In this document: in pieces, positions 46,583 to 58,834 of the stretch
Numbering within the stretch: the stretch's first letter is position 1
Layout: each line of letters opens with the position of its first letter
NCBI GenBank assembly: GCA_023376005.1
Contig: CM042150.1
Span: forward strand, 75,165,157 to 75,229,156
Source of the DNA: Doryteuthis pealeii
Lineage: Eukaryota > Mollusca > Cephalopoda > Myopsida > Loliginidae
DNA: 64,000 nt
Direction of reading: 5' to 3'
Notes under the pieces: model-generated
Told to the model about the DNA's origin: nothing
Seen by the model: only the letters and a program-made list of their open reading frames with translations
The model's database searches: none
Program-made: the position numbers and the translations under genes

Positions 46583-46848
46583 AGTATTCATTTACCCAAA
46601 CCCCTCCACCACAACCAGGATCTGACACATGGTTAGTTTTTTAAGTGGCGTATAACAGGTTTGAATTCAGACTTTTGCTTCTCTTAACATGTTGCCTAAC
46701 TAAGGCTTAAGAATGCAGTCTGCCATACTATTTACCCATAGCTGAGGGAAGGAAGTCAAACATACCTTTCCCAAGGACATTAGTATGAAGTGAAATGCAA
46801 ACAGCCTGGTCCAGGATTTGAACTCATGTTGCTGATTCCATTTCTGGG
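46583..46848 (-). mobile_element. S1 SINE, first of a tandem pair
   Basis: Contains the whole 3' body and box B region but stops before the head, where the next copy begins. Confidence 0.85.
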
Positions 46849-47047
46849 TTTGAATTCAGTTTTTCTTTTCCTAGATTAGTTGCCTAACCAAGTCTAAAGA
46901 ACCCAGTCTGCCCTATTATTTACCAGTTGCTGAAGAGAGAACAGATGGATTCATGCCTTTTCTAAGAGCATTAGCATGATCTAGGATTTGAACTCAAGTC
47001 ACCAATTCCATTTCCTACAATGATAACCATTACACTAAGTATGCTTC
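46849..47047 (-). mobile_element. S1 SINE, second of a tandem pair
   Basis: Begins GGTTTGAATTCAG directly after the preceding copy and ends in the reverse of GTGTAATGGTTATC. Confidence 0.85.
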
Positions 47048-47149
47048 ATATTCAACTAAATTTAGTGCATAATTATTTTAGGTAAATAAATGAAATGAAC
47101 ATGGTTCATGTTCCGCACACACACTCCACACTCACTCACACACACATAC

Positions 47150-47163
47150 ACACACACACACAC

Positions 47164-47209
<46 letters not shown>
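47150..47209. repeat. (CA)n(TA)n microsatellite
   Basis: Follows the tandem S1 pair by ~100 bp. Confidence 0.95.
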
Positions 47210-47214
<5 letters not shown>

Positions 47215-47704
47215 GGTATGTAGAGATTACGTGTAGCCCATTGTCTGCAAGGAGAGAAGTTTGAAAAATTCTAACTAAATTATTGTTTATTCTAACTGTA
47301 ACTAAATCAAAGATCTTTGATCTCTGTTCTGGTGAGAGAAGTGCTGTTACATTGTACCTTTAGCTGCATCAATAAATGTTTATTAAAAGTAATATTCTGT
47401 TCTGTTTCTTGATCACAGAAAAATGAATAAATATATTAATAAAAGTACAATTAATCACAGAAACCTGAAGACAAATCCACTAGACATAAACATTAATGTT
47501 AATGTTACTGACATAGAGACCAGACCAATACAAGATTCAAACTAGTACAGAATCATAGAGAAATTGAATGATGAATATGATGGCTGAGGGGGGGGGGATT
47601 TATATCTATCCCGAGGGCATTAGTGGGAAATGAATGTAAACTGTCTTATCCAGAGTAATAAAGTCAATTGACCAATTACATTCTTTGGACCATTAAATGT
47701 TATC

Positions 47705-47825
47705 GTTTAGTCATACTGAAATATCAAAGTTAAGCAGAGATGAACCTGCTCCTCAGTTATTAGGTTGGTGACCATTTAATTATGGCACCTACAAAAGGCT
47801 TGTATTCCAAACTAAGAAAATGACA
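47705..47825 (+). mobile_element. S2 repeat (5S-like)
   Basis: TCATACTGAAATATC joined by a small deletion to AAAGTTAAGCAGAGATGAAC, then TTGGTGACCATTTAATT. A third LTR-like copy starts shortly after. Confidence 0.75.
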
Positions 47826-47844
47826 ACTCTTAGGCCATCCACAA

Positions 47845-48328
47845 TTTCATTATTATTTTGTACACTTTTGTATTGTTGCATACCTTTCTTTACTTCTTTC
47901 TTACTTCTATTCTTCTTCTGGCGGTTCTTCTAGGTCAGTCTCTTCTAACATCTCTTCTTCGTCTTGGTGGTCGGTCGCACTTAACTCGTTTCGTCTTCTA
48001 TATCAGTCTTGTTACCAAGACATTCATTAATCACAAAACCGTGTTATTTTCTTAAGCTTTTATTTACTTAACTATACATTTCATGTAACTAAACATCTGA
48101 CTAACATAGTGTGCGTATGCAGTGAGTTCCAGTTAAGGCAGTACATCTTCACTGCCTGACGTCCAAACTGAAACTGAGGACCCAACCAGGTCCCAAGTGA
48201 CTTCACGTATTTCGCGGGCTTTCTGTACTATTCCATGGAAAGTCCCACCTGTGATATGAAAAGGGCAATCCCTTTAGAAATACAGGGGATTGACAATAAT
48301 CTTATGTAAATGCATAGATTATGTAACA
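47845..48328 (-). mobile_element. LTR-like repeat L1-related copy
   Basis: The minus strand starts TGTTACATAATC, carries AATAAAAGCTTAAG near 48050, then TCTTGGTAACAAGAC and a purine-rich end with GAAGAAGAG. Only the ends and layout are shared with 45530; the U3-like part is different. Confidence 0.5.
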
Positions 48329-48378
48329 GTATATCAAGAAGGTATTTGATATAGTTTACATCCATGATATATATTAGT

Positions 48379-48728
48379 TACAGTATTGTCCATAAATATA
48401 AAGGCCCCTAACAATTTTTTAGAAGTTCATTTTCTTCTCAATCAAATAATAAATTATTTGTAACCAATCTCTACAGATTTGAACTTGAAAGCAAAACTAA
48501 AATTGCATGAATAAAAAACGTTTACTTCATTTTGGATTGCTAAAATTAATATTTTTTGTTACAGATTTTTAATGCTAAAGAATTAGGTATTGAATAATGC
48601 CTAATAATATCCATTTTAATAGTATAATGTTCCACTAGAAAAAAATCAAATCCTGATCTTTTTGGATTAGAAGAAAAAATTTTATTAAAAAATTTAAGGG
48701 TCTACTTATTTACTCATGTAATGTCAGA
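48379..48728. mobile_element. Tc1-like MITE
   Basis: Left end TACAGTATTGTCCATAAAT then AAAGGCCCCTAAC; right end TTTAAGGGTCTACTTATTTA. The inverted similarity extends about 60 bp inward (TTTTCTTCTCAATC against TTTTCTTCTAATCC). Related right-hand ends occur at about 24600, 40450 and 59590. Confidence 0.65.
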
Positions 48729-49395
48729 AATTTTTTTTTTTTAAATCAGAGCCAACATCAGTGAGGGTACTTGAATATCAAAAAATTGATAACATTTTTG
48801 CTGCTATTATGTTAATACAAAATCATCTTCTTTCTCTAGAAGATTAGGTAAATTTAAATCAGATTTTAACTTTAAATCAATTTGAATTAATTTTAACTTT
48901 ATCAAAACTATTTGAAATAAGTGAACAAGTTTAAAACAAAAACACAATCATAATGTCTATGCACGAATTTGTCTATCAGTCATGAGAAAAAGGGAGTATT
49001 ATATTTATATATTCATGTTGTATTTTGTTTAAAAAGATAGAAAAAAGAGAAGGAATGATAAAATAAATAGAAGTAATGAGGAAAGATAGAGAAGAGAAGA
49101 AAAGAAAAAGGAGACATAGACAACAAAAAAAAAGAAAAACTTTGTAACATGTCTGCCTTCCAATTTGGGTTCTTATATAATGTTATTTGTTTAAAAGCTT
49201 GTGGCAATATTATGTTGCTTTATTTTAAAAAATAGATAACTATCTGTGCACTTGTGCATGACATTGTATAAGATAAAATAATTTAGAGATTTTTAGTTAC
49301 AAAATGTGGGTGTCACATTATATTTGGTATTGCATTGTACTTAAGTAAATATGGTACACAGACTTGTACAAGAATCATAGATTAAGAGATTGTTG

Positions 49396-49462
49396 TTGAT
49401 GATGATGATGATGAGTGAGGTATTAGTTGATGAATTGATGATAATGATGATGATAATGATTA
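49396..49462. repeat. (GAT)n-rich tract
   Basis: GATGATGATGATGATGA and a second cluster of GAT/AAT units. Confidence 0.85.
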
Positions 49463-49619
49463 AAATAGAAGATAATAATGCATTTGGTGCCATGAGGTAG
49501 AGGTTGTTCAGATCAGGATATTGATAAAGATAGTACAGGAAATGAATAGAAGATTATTTGCTTATGACATGGCATGTCCTGAAGAAGAGATTATGATATT
49601 TAGTCAAGTGATCGATTCA

Positions 49620-49695
49620 AACTATTGTCCTAATTTTGTTTGTTATAATAACATTTTGATTATTTTACCCTCCAGCCTTCTTCGGGTGGACATAG
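49620..49695 (+). mobile_element. S4 left-arm fragment
   Basis: AACTATTGTCCTAATTTTG and ACCCTCCAGCCTTCTTCGGG match the left arm of S4. Confidence 0.5.
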
Positions 49696-50635
49696 AACAT
49701 GGTAAAGGAGGAGGAGTCATGCCTACAATTTTGAAGAGGCCAATTCCAGCCAACTTGCTCATATTTTTTGAATTTTTTATAATTTCTGAATGGATCATTA
49801 AGATTTTCTCATGATTTTTATGTTTTGAAAATATGAAACTTAGAATGTATTTAGAACAAATTTAAACATATTTACCCATAAAGTTAAATCTTATTAGGTC
49901 CCAAATTATGGTCAAATCAAGCAAAATAAAATTTCAAAGAAACAAAGATTGAAATTCGTTTTCATTGAAAACTGTTTGATCAACTCTGCTCTTTAAATAT
50001 GAATATGTTATTTCTTACTGATATCTTTTCTGTTTGCAATTAAAGATGTATTTTTTTTTTTTTACTTAGTGTCTCCTTTGTGTCTTCTATTGTCATTTTA
50101 ACAAGAATATTATCAAAACAGTATCTATCTCTCTCTATATATATATATCTGTTTACTATTCAAAAGACACAACAAACTTTATATTAGTATTTCTGTAATC
50201 AGCTGAATATTTAATTTCTCTTCAAACAAATAACTCTTAATTAAAATGCTGACCTTTGCCTATTCAATTTCTCAGTGAAATTAATCTTGTAAACAAACTC
50301 TAATTCTCTACAAATTGCTGATTCAATGTTCAATTAAGCATCTGAGTCAACCTTATTTACCTGCAAGTGCAATACATCATATATACTACTTGTACATATA
50401 TATATATATAATTACCCAACCCTTACATAAACCATATGTATTTAGCATTGTTTACAAAAATACTTAATGAGAAATCTAAAATGGATTGGCTGCCTATTTT
50501 TATCAATATAGCCTGGGCCTCTTGTCTACTCTTCTCGATCCTGGGTGTTTTTCATAACCTTCTGGAAAGTTCAAATCAAACATTTTATTCATTCCACTGG
50601 GGTAGATTATTCTCATTTATCGTATTTATGACAGA

Positions 50636-51050
50636 GAACAAAAAAGAGCAAGACATTGTCTTGCCTGCCAGGATCAAACCTGCATCCTCCTGCATGCAAA
50701 AACAGATGCGAATTAGGCACTGGACGGATGCGAAGTGCTAGGATGTTTCGGAAAATATGTACATAAATAACATGGGAGTCGAGTGCTCAGCAGTCAGGAG
50801 TTGCAGTAGTAGGTTGACTGACGCGAACGACCGAGTAAAGAAATGTGATTTTGAACTGCTAAAAATTATTTCGACTACGGTGACGGTTTTTGCAGCTGCT
50901 AGGCGAGGACGAGGAACGTGTTGACCAGGGGAAGGTTTGGCTTGCTGGAAGACTGTGGATTCGCTTTTTCCCCCCCCCCCTCTCGGCAGGAGCTTGTTGA
51001 TATGAACATCTATTTCCCCCCATCTATTTCCCCCCCTTTCATAGTATTTT
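50636..51050 (-). mobile_element. G-run element R6, copy on minus strand
   Basis: The minus strand carries CTCCTGCCGAGAGGGGG, TGGTCAACACGTTCCTCG, CCGTCCAGTGCCTAATTCGC, TTTTTGCATGCAGGAGG, box B-like CAGGTTTGATCCTGG and GCAAGACAATGTCTTGCTC. Its order matches 52465-52940. Either a tRNA-derived SINE with a long body or an LTR. Confidence 0.65.
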
Positions 51051-51184
51051 CTCAGAGGATATCTTATATTAGTTAATATCATCCTTATGATGCTACATCT
51101 GATTTTTTTACTGACCAAGAATATATTAATTTCATTGTTTGGCACAGGGATTGAACTCATGACCACCATATAAACTGCATACAC

Positions 51185-51480
51185 AATCAGTATTTATTCA
51201 TTCATTCATGGCTTGTCTTCATGACTGAAGATTAAGGGGGGTGGTCCACATTGACTGAAGACATGTTCATGGCTGATAAGATCTATGTGGGACAGGCAAG
51301 CACAGTCACATCGGCTAGAGCTGAAGGTCTGGTCAAGGTTTAATGGCACAGTGTTGTGATTCTTCCTCCAGTACCTTTTTTCTTTGAGGATGGCCCTGTG
51401 GGTGTTTTCAAAGGAGACAACATGGTTAGTGGTAATATACCAGTTCTCAACAAGGTTAGACCAATGGTGATGGTGATGGT
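51185..51480 (+). other. Unclassified non-AT-rich block
   Basis: GACTGAAGA occurs twice (51222 and 51259), giving a loose internal repeat. A 73-codon ORF follows at 51356. Nothing recognisable. Confidence 0.25.
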
Positions 51481-52464
51481 GATGATCAATCAGTATATAA
51501 TACTGATAATTACTCAGAAGTTCAGTTATTTTGGTTCTTCTGGTGATATCACTAAATGGGCAACAGTATATATTTAGGTAGCTGTTTAATTAAAAAAAAG
51601 GGAGTTCTAAAATGCATACATATTTTACAAGCATATAACTCTATTATATTTAATTTCTTTAAAAAAATAGAAACAAGTATATTTTTGTTTAAAATGTTTT
51701 TGGTAAAGAATTATCATTATGAAAACCCACTGTACAGGTAAGATTTTAATTTATGTAAGCTGATCTTATATCTATCTGTCCATCTTTTTATTGTAATAAT
51801 ATACACAGTTATAACACTGAACTATTTTGGGGGTAAGTAAATGAATATCATTCTTTAAAGTAGATAGCAATGAATTTCTAAAGGTTGGGGAAAAGGAATT
51901 GGAAAAAAACAAAAATGTCATGGAAAACGGTCAAACATTTTCTGGGGTCCAATCAGTAAAAACAGAAAATTTAGTGGCCACAGCTGCCACCTTCTTTGAA
52001 TTATGCAATAACAGGCAGACAGGCAGGTAAGTAAAAAAGCCATTTTGTAAAAGTATACATTGATCAACTCAGACAAATGTTCTCATCTGAATTATCAAAT
52101 GTTCTATGCATACTTGTTTTCAACATTATCTTTTTTCTTTTTAATGAGGAAAGGGAGTCTCTCATAGGAGTATTCAATGTTAATGAATAGGAAGGCATGT
52201 TGCTGCAAGACATAACTAATGGTACAGAATTTAAATTTTCAAACTTTAAAAGACCAAAATGAATTATTTGTTTTCCTAAAACAATTATTCACATTTAGTT
52301 AGACATCATTAATCAGGATTATAGATATTTCTTCAAGCTTTTGTTGTAAAAGGATTACATTATTTCTTAATTAGGTCCAACAATCTGAACAAAAAATAAA
52401 ATGTTTAAGTAGATAAATCTCTTTAGTGTCTTTCACATAAGTAAGAAAATATTTTTTTTGTACG

Positions 52465-52940
52465 TTTGTAACTGTTCTGTAGAGTTCCTGCTGAGGGGGG
52501 GGGGAGCAAAAAGAAGCGAGTTCACTGTCTTCTTGCAGGCAAAACTTTCTTTTGGTCAACACAGTCTTCGACCAGCAGCTAAAAATCCGTTGCTGTCGTC
52601 AAAATAATATTTTCTGACTGCCGTCTCACGTAAGCTGAAAGCTTCTCTGCTTGTCACCCTGCTCGCTTTGGTTATTTATCGGCATATTACTCAAACATCC
52701 GGGCACATCAGTCGAACCTCGCGTCCGTGCAACGCACAATTCATGTGCATTCGGATGGACGTGTGTAGGCGCCAACATCCGGGCACCTGAATTGCACCTC
52801 ACGTCCATCCAGTGCCTAAATCGCATTTGTTTTTGCATGCGGGAGCATGTGGGTTTGATCCCAGCAGGCAAGACAAGGTCTTGCTCTTTTTCGTTCTCCG
52901 TCACAATAATAAAGATTGTAAAATAACCAACAGTGATCAA
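52465..52940 (+). mobile_element. G-run element R6, copy on plus strand
   Basis: CTGCTGAGGGGGGGGGGAGC, TGGTCAACACAGTCTTCG, two ACATCCGGGCAC blocks (52696 and 52779), CCATCCAGTGCCTAAATCGC, TTTGATCCCAGCAGGC and AATAATAAAGATTGTAAAA at the end. The 25-bp minisatellite begins just after it. Confidence 0.65.
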
Positions 52941-52974
52941 AGTCTTCACTTCTTATTGATTATATTTCAGTTAG

Positions 52975-54150
52975 TATTGTACTTATTTAACTAAAAGTGT
53001 ATTGTACTTATTTGACTAAAAGTATATTGTAATTATTTGACTAAAAAGCGTATTGGACTTATTTGACTAAAAGTGTATTGTAATTATTTGACTAAAAGTG
53101 TATTGTACTTATTTGACTAAAAGTGTATTGTAATTATTTGACTAAAAGTGTATTGTACTTATTTGACTAAAAGTGTATTGTACTTATTTGACTAAAAGTG
53201 TATTGTACATATTTGACTAAAAGTGTATTGTAATTATTAACTAAAATTGTATTGTACTTATTTAACTAAAAGTGTATTGTACTAATAAAAAAGTGTATTG
53301 TAATCATTTAACTAAAAGTGTATTGTAATTATTTAATTAAAAGTGTATTGTAATTATTTAACTAAAAGTGTATTGTACTAATTTAACTAAAAGTGTATTG
53401 TACTTATTTAACTAAAAGTCTATTGGGCTTATTTGACTAAAAGTGTATTGTAATTATTTAACTAAAAGTGTATTGTAACTATTTGACTAAAAAACGTATT
53501 GGACTTATTTGATTAAAAGTGTATTGTAATTATTTAACTAAAATTGTATTGTACTTATTTAACTAAAAGTATATTGTACTAATTTAACTAAAAGTGTATT
53601 GTACTTATTTAACTAAAAGTGTATTGTAATTATTTGACTAAAAGTGTATTGTACTTATTTGTCTAAAAGTGTATTGTACTTATTTGACTAAAAGTGTATT
53701 GGGCTTATTTGACTAAAAGTGTATTGTACTTATTTAACTAAAAGTGTATTGGACTTATTTGACTAAAAGTGTATTGTAATTATTTGACTAAAAGTGTATT
53801 GTAATTATTTGACTAAAAGTGTATTGTATTTATTTGACTAAAAGTGTATTGTACTTATTTAACTAAAAGTGCATTGTTCTTATTTAACTAAAAGTGTATT
53901 GGACTAATTTAACTAAAAGTGTATTGTAATTATTTGACTAAAAGTGTATTGTAATTATTTGACTAAAAGTGTATTGGACTTATTTAACTAAGTGTATTGT
54001 GCTTATTTTACTAAAAGTGTATTGGACTTATTTGACTAAAAGTGCATTGTTCTTATTTAACTAAAAGTGTATTGGACTTATTTGACTAAAAGTGTATTGT
54101 ATTTATTTGACTAAAAGTGTATTGCGCTTATTTGACTAAAAGTGTATTGT
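52975..54150 (+). repeat. 25-bp minisatellite, ~47 copies
   Basis: Unit AAAAGTGTATTGTACTTATT plus TGACT, with recurring variants: TTGACT or TTAACT, GTACTT, GTAATT or GGACTT. Units are contiguous with no spacers, apart from occasional indels (about 53235, 53285 and 53990). Noncoding. Confidence 0.95.
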
Positions 54151-55295
54151 TCAACCTTTTGCCTAAATTTCATGACACCTGAACAACATTTACAAAATAT
54201 TTTCATGTGTAAATTCTATTTAACTTCTTTAAATCTTGTGTATCACATCTAAAAACATAGACAAAAATATGATATGTATTTGTAGATTATTTACATGAAC
54301 CATATTAAACTCATCAGAAGTTATAAAAAGATGTAAATGTTAAATCTCTTTTCTGTTATATAGATTTATCTTTTATAATAACAATTACTGTTTGTAAGAG
54401 TTCCATGTATACTTTTAATTGGTAAAAAAGATTATAAAATAGGCATCATTTACAAAAATGAAATATGTAGAAGAGAATTTTAACATTTGTCTCTTAACCT
54501 CATTGTGTGTGATCTCCATTCATCACCCTTTACCCAGTGTAGATGGGTACTTCAGCTAGTAATTAACAATAAAGCTAAATACAATCATTTGTGATACATG
54601 AATATAAAATGCAGAATTAGAGTAGATATAAAAGATGTGATCCAAAATCAAAAAGTATTAAGACTGAATCTTTTCTTTTTGATTTTACAATTTAAAATTT
54701 AAATTAAGTCTTATGCCAATTCTCCATATTTCTTGAACAGCAGTTTCAATACATTTTGATCAGCAGTGAAACACATCATTATGCAAGTGCAGTATTCTCC
54801 ATAATTACCAAAACTAACTTCATGTAACTTATTTTTGTTTCCTAAATTGAAAATTTACCTCAAGGTTAACATTGGATGATGTCTCATTCATTATTCATTT
54901 CTGTTTTGGTAAATACAGCTTCAGTATTGATACATTTTGAACACACCTCATAGATACTGGACTGTGTTTTATTACAAATTCATATTTGAAGACTTTATTC
55001 TTCAGACTATTAATCTACATCCCATATTTGATAATATGTCTATATACATATATATATTCCATAATAATGGGAAGAAACACTTGTATTAAGGAGGGGGAAA
55101 AAGGCTTACTTAGCAATGATACAAGGTGAACAGATTAATTATACATTATTTACAGGAAAAGCATATTCCATTCTCATCATTTAGTTATATATATAATATG
55201 TACAACCAAAGCCATGATCATTTCTTTTATTTACCTTAAAATGAATATACACTGATTTAAATGAATAGCATAACAATTATTTTCATAAAATATGT
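54151..55295. other. AT-rich stretch, no gene seen
   Basis: Nothing supportable beyond the end of the minisatellite. Confidence 0.5.
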
Positions 55296-55532
55296 TATTA
55301 GTGTCCGGAGTTCAAATTCTAGATGAGGTTATTATTATATTAAAGCACTTGGGAAAGGCATGAATCTGTCTGTTTTCCTTACAGCTATGGATAAATATTA
55401 GGAAAGACTGGGTTCTTTAGCCTTGATTAGGCAACCAGTTTAAGAGAAGGAAAAATTTGATTTACTCTACTTAAAACTTGACCTTATGTCACATCCTGCC
55501 TATAGTGGAGGGGTTGGGTGAATACATCCACT
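55296..55532 (+). mobile_element. S1 SINE
   Basis: Starts at box B (GTTCAAATTCTAG) and runs to the tail ACATCCTGCCTATAG. Confidence 0.8.
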
Positions 55533-55929
55533 GATTTGCTTAGTTTAGTATTATAATCTTAGTTGTTATAATCATATTTTGCCTTCTTCAGATGTCTATT
55601 GTAGTTGGTAACCTAGGAATTTCAAAGGAAACCCTTTACTCAAACCACTGAAAATATTATTTGATGTTTCTATCTGACAACAATATTCTGCTTGCAATTC
55701 TTTGTATTTGAATATAGGTGAATGAATAAAAATGCATAGCCAATAGTGGTTTATAGAAATAGCTGAAAACTTGCTTTATCCAATCTATGTTCCCTGAATT
55801 TGCTGTAATTACCATGAAATAAATACTTTTGGTGTGCCTTCTTACATGAGGTAAAGATTTGGATCACAGTTGGTTATACAGATGCCTGTAAAATAGCCTC
55901 CGATGGTAAACTGGTAAGTGTTGTCATTG

Positions 55930-56047
55930 TTTATTAAATGTTGGTAATACAAACCTCATTGCATACAGTACCTGCTATTACTAAATGGTGATGCATTTGA
56001 CCAAACTGATTGTTGCTTAACTTTGATGACCTGATAAGGACCTGTGT
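55930..56047 (-). mobile_element. S2 repeat (5S-like)
   Basis: The minus strand has CAGGTCATCAAAGTTAAGCA and, after a diverged middle, ACCATTTAGTAATAGCAGG. Confidence 0.7.
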
Positions 56048-56600
56048 TATTAATGCCAGGTTGCACAAAGCGCTATTCGTATTATGTAACCCTGTACAAC
56101 CTGCTTCATAGTCAGATCATCGGCGACTAAACCAGTACCCCCACTAAGCTTGCCTGGTGAGGAGGGTGGCTAGACACCCAGCAGGACAAAAATCAAAATC
56201 TGTGAAAGGGCAGAGGAAGCTTCTTGCTCAACAGCCATATAGCACATTAATGCGAAAAAATAGAAATACCTGGGTTGGTATCCATGTGCATAATAGTCTA
56301 AATAACCCCCGCTACCTTGTGGGTATCTTCTGGATAGAAAAAGGCTAAGGGAGAAAATCCGGACAGAAATCACGGCTTGGACTCTGTTAGGCAGTTCAGT
56401 GTGTAAAATACTATCTGGCAACTCCTGCAACCAAATTGACGCTGAATGTATTGGTTCACCATTCCTTCAGATCAGCAAGGCAGAGAGGGGGGCACTGTCA
56501 CTTGAGCAAACCAGGGCTTCCATATATCTTTCCCAGACTTTTTTTTTGTGCCCTGGAGAGGAAACTCTTTCTACACTGTGCTTTTAATGTGACTTGACCA
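56048..56600 (+). other. GC-richer block of unknown nature
   Basis: Composition and CpG content rise against the flanks. Two overlapping ~60-90 codon ORFs occur on opposite strands, neither recognisable. It adjoins an S2 copy and is probably another repeat, but I see no second copy in the window. Confidence 0.3.
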
Positions 56601-56999
56601 TAACTCATGTAGTAAGTTTTGTTTTTGCCAGAATAAAGTTATGCATAACAGGTGGATATATATAATCCTGAAATCTTTGAAAACTTTTGCAGAAAACCAT
56701 TGCGTGTAGACACCCTATTGATTAAAACAGTTTTTTTTCTGTATTCTTAGTCTTTATTTTTATACCTGCAGCCTGAAGTACTATCTATAAACCTATTCAG
56801 TCATGTTTAATTGGATGTGAATAATTATTTTTGTCACACAATTAATTGGTTCATTCTTTTCTTTTTAAGTTTAGAAATTTAAATTCTATTCTCTCTTACA
56901 ACAAAATAACTTCCCATTAATTATCAGTTAGTGTTAGAAATCTTTCTTTCTAATATATATATATATATATATATATGTATTTACAACACTTCTGCACAA

Positions 57000-57105
57000 G
57001 TGTCAATTATTTATTTAGGTGGGGTTTAACAAATTTGAATTCAGTTTTCCTTCTCCTAAACTGGTTGTCATATGGTTAAAGATCCCAGTCTGCCCTACTT
57101 TGAAT
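57000..57105 (-). mobile_element. S1 SINE, short 3' fragment
   Basis: Only the AAATTTGAATTCAG to CAGTCTGCCCTACT part survives. Confidence 0.7.
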
Positions 57106-57239
57106 TTGGATTTTAACCAAACACATAAGTGATGATCAAACCAATTGGAATGAAAAACGACAACTGAGAAATTGACCGAGAAAAAAGCAATCAAAACCAT
57201 AAACAATTATCATGTTAACAAATTACCAAACAATGGATC

Positions 57240-57524
57240 AGACTTAGATGGTGGAGCACGTATGTGTGAATAACTGTGAATATATGTGTGTATATGTGCA
57301 TTATAGACCCATACCTATATATGTGCATATGTATGTCTAAATACATGTGTGTATATATATGTATACATATGTAAATGTTTATATATATGTGTGTAAGAGT
57401 GTGTATATATGTATGTACATATACATGTGCATGTATAAGTATATGTGTGTTAATGTACAAGTGTGTATATGTATGTATATATCATATGTGCATATATTGT
57501 GAATGTGTATGTGTGTACTGGTAT

Positions 57525-57564
<40 letters not shown>

Positions 57565-57565
57565 T
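57240..57565. repeat. TATG/TG/TA compound microsatellite
   Basis: Irregular TATGTG-type repeat ending in a clean (TA)n at 57531-57562. Confidence 0.9.
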
Positions 57566-57892
57566 GTATAACTGTGTATGCATGACGTGTAAGTGTAATT
57601 AATTTGTATGCAGGCAATTCTCTGTGTGTGAGTCAGATATATATATTTATCATATAAATTAGTATATAAGATCAGCATTATAGTATTAATATTCTACAAT
57701 ATTATATATGATTTATATAAATTATATGGAACATTTGGATGATTAAGAATTACATTCTGTGTAAATGCAGATCCAACAACATTATCATTCAGTCGCAAAT
57801 TGTTTTAGAAATTGATTTATTCTTTTAGAGCATTTTAATTGTCTTGCTCATATGAAAGAAAAACCTTGCTATTGTTTTTACTGGGTTATGGT

Positions 57893-57898
57893 TACACA

Positions 57899-57951
<53 letters not shown>
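57893..57951. repeat. (CA)n(TA)n microsatellite
   Basis: Immediately upstream of a full-length S1 copy. Confidence 0.95.
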
Positions 57952-57953
<2 letters not shown>

Positions 57954-58232
57954 GGAGGCAAGTGATGTAATGGTTAGTCTTATAAAATGGACTCGCTGAC
58001 CCAAATTCAATTCCTGGACAAAGCTGTTTGCATTTCACATGGTGCTAATAACCTTGGGAAAGGTATGAATCCATTTCTCCCTCCAGCTATGGGTAAGTAG
58101 CAAAGCAGACAGGGCTCTTTAACCATAACTAGGTAAGCAATCTAGGAGAAGGAAAACTCTGAATTCAAACCTGTTAAATTCCGCTTAAAGAATTGACCTT
58201 GTGTCGCATCCTATTCATGTGGTGAGTTTGCT
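57952..58232 (+). mobile_element. S1 SINE, full length
   Basis: Head GTGATGTAATGGTTAG, box B-like ATTCAATTCCTGG, complete body and tail. A (CA)n(TA)n tract sits immediately upstream. Confidence 0.85.
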
Positions 58233-58257
58233 GTGTGTATATATATATAATATAATA

Positions 58258-58500
58258 GGAGTGTGGTGTAATGGTTATCATCATAGGCTGGCAGCATTTA
58301 ATATACCGCTAATACACTAGGTAAAGGTATGAATCCAACTATTCTCCCTCCAGCTATGAGTAAATAGCACAGACTAGGCTCTTTAACCTTGGTTAGGCAA
58401 AAGGTTTAGGAGAAGGAAATCTCTAAATTCAAACCTATTAATTCCCTTAAGAAATTGACCTTGTGTCCCATCCTACTCATGTGAAGGGGTTGGTTAATAT
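58258..58500 (+). mobile_element. S1 SINE with box B region deleted
   Basis: Head GTGTAATGGTTATC is present. The segment with box B is missing (the head runs into GGCAGCATTTAATATACC), then the body continues. It lies 25 bp after the previous copy in the same orientation. Confidence 0.8.
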
Positions 58501-58648
58501 GCATATGTGATGAGAATTTTAGTAGTGTACTTTATTTTATTTACTGGGTTACAGTTACACCCACACATATATATGTATATGTATATATACTTAATTAGAA
58601 TTTCATTGGTAAACCAGAGAGATAAGTATTTTATTCATTGGGCTATGG

Positions 58649-58650
<2 letters not shown>

Positions 58651-58700
<50 letters not shown>
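58651..58700. repeat. (TA)n microsatellite
   Basis: About 25 TA units. Confidence 0.95.
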
Positions 58701-58703
<3 letters not shown>

Positions 58704-58834
58704 CATGATAATTTTAGTAGTATCCTAGGGAAATAAATATTGTGTAAATCACTTCATGCAGGTACATATACATCCACATTTGTTCATAATGGCTTTCCTT
58801 TTCCCAATAATTCAATAAAAGAATCACAGACTCT

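Noticed and set aside
52975..54150. Regular short repeats resembling a CRISPR array
   Set aside because: Units are contiguous with no unique spacers, and the setting is a eukaryotic genome. It is a minisatellite.
57375..57678. ORFs on both strands at 57.4-57.7 kb
   Set aside because: TATG/TA repeat translations.
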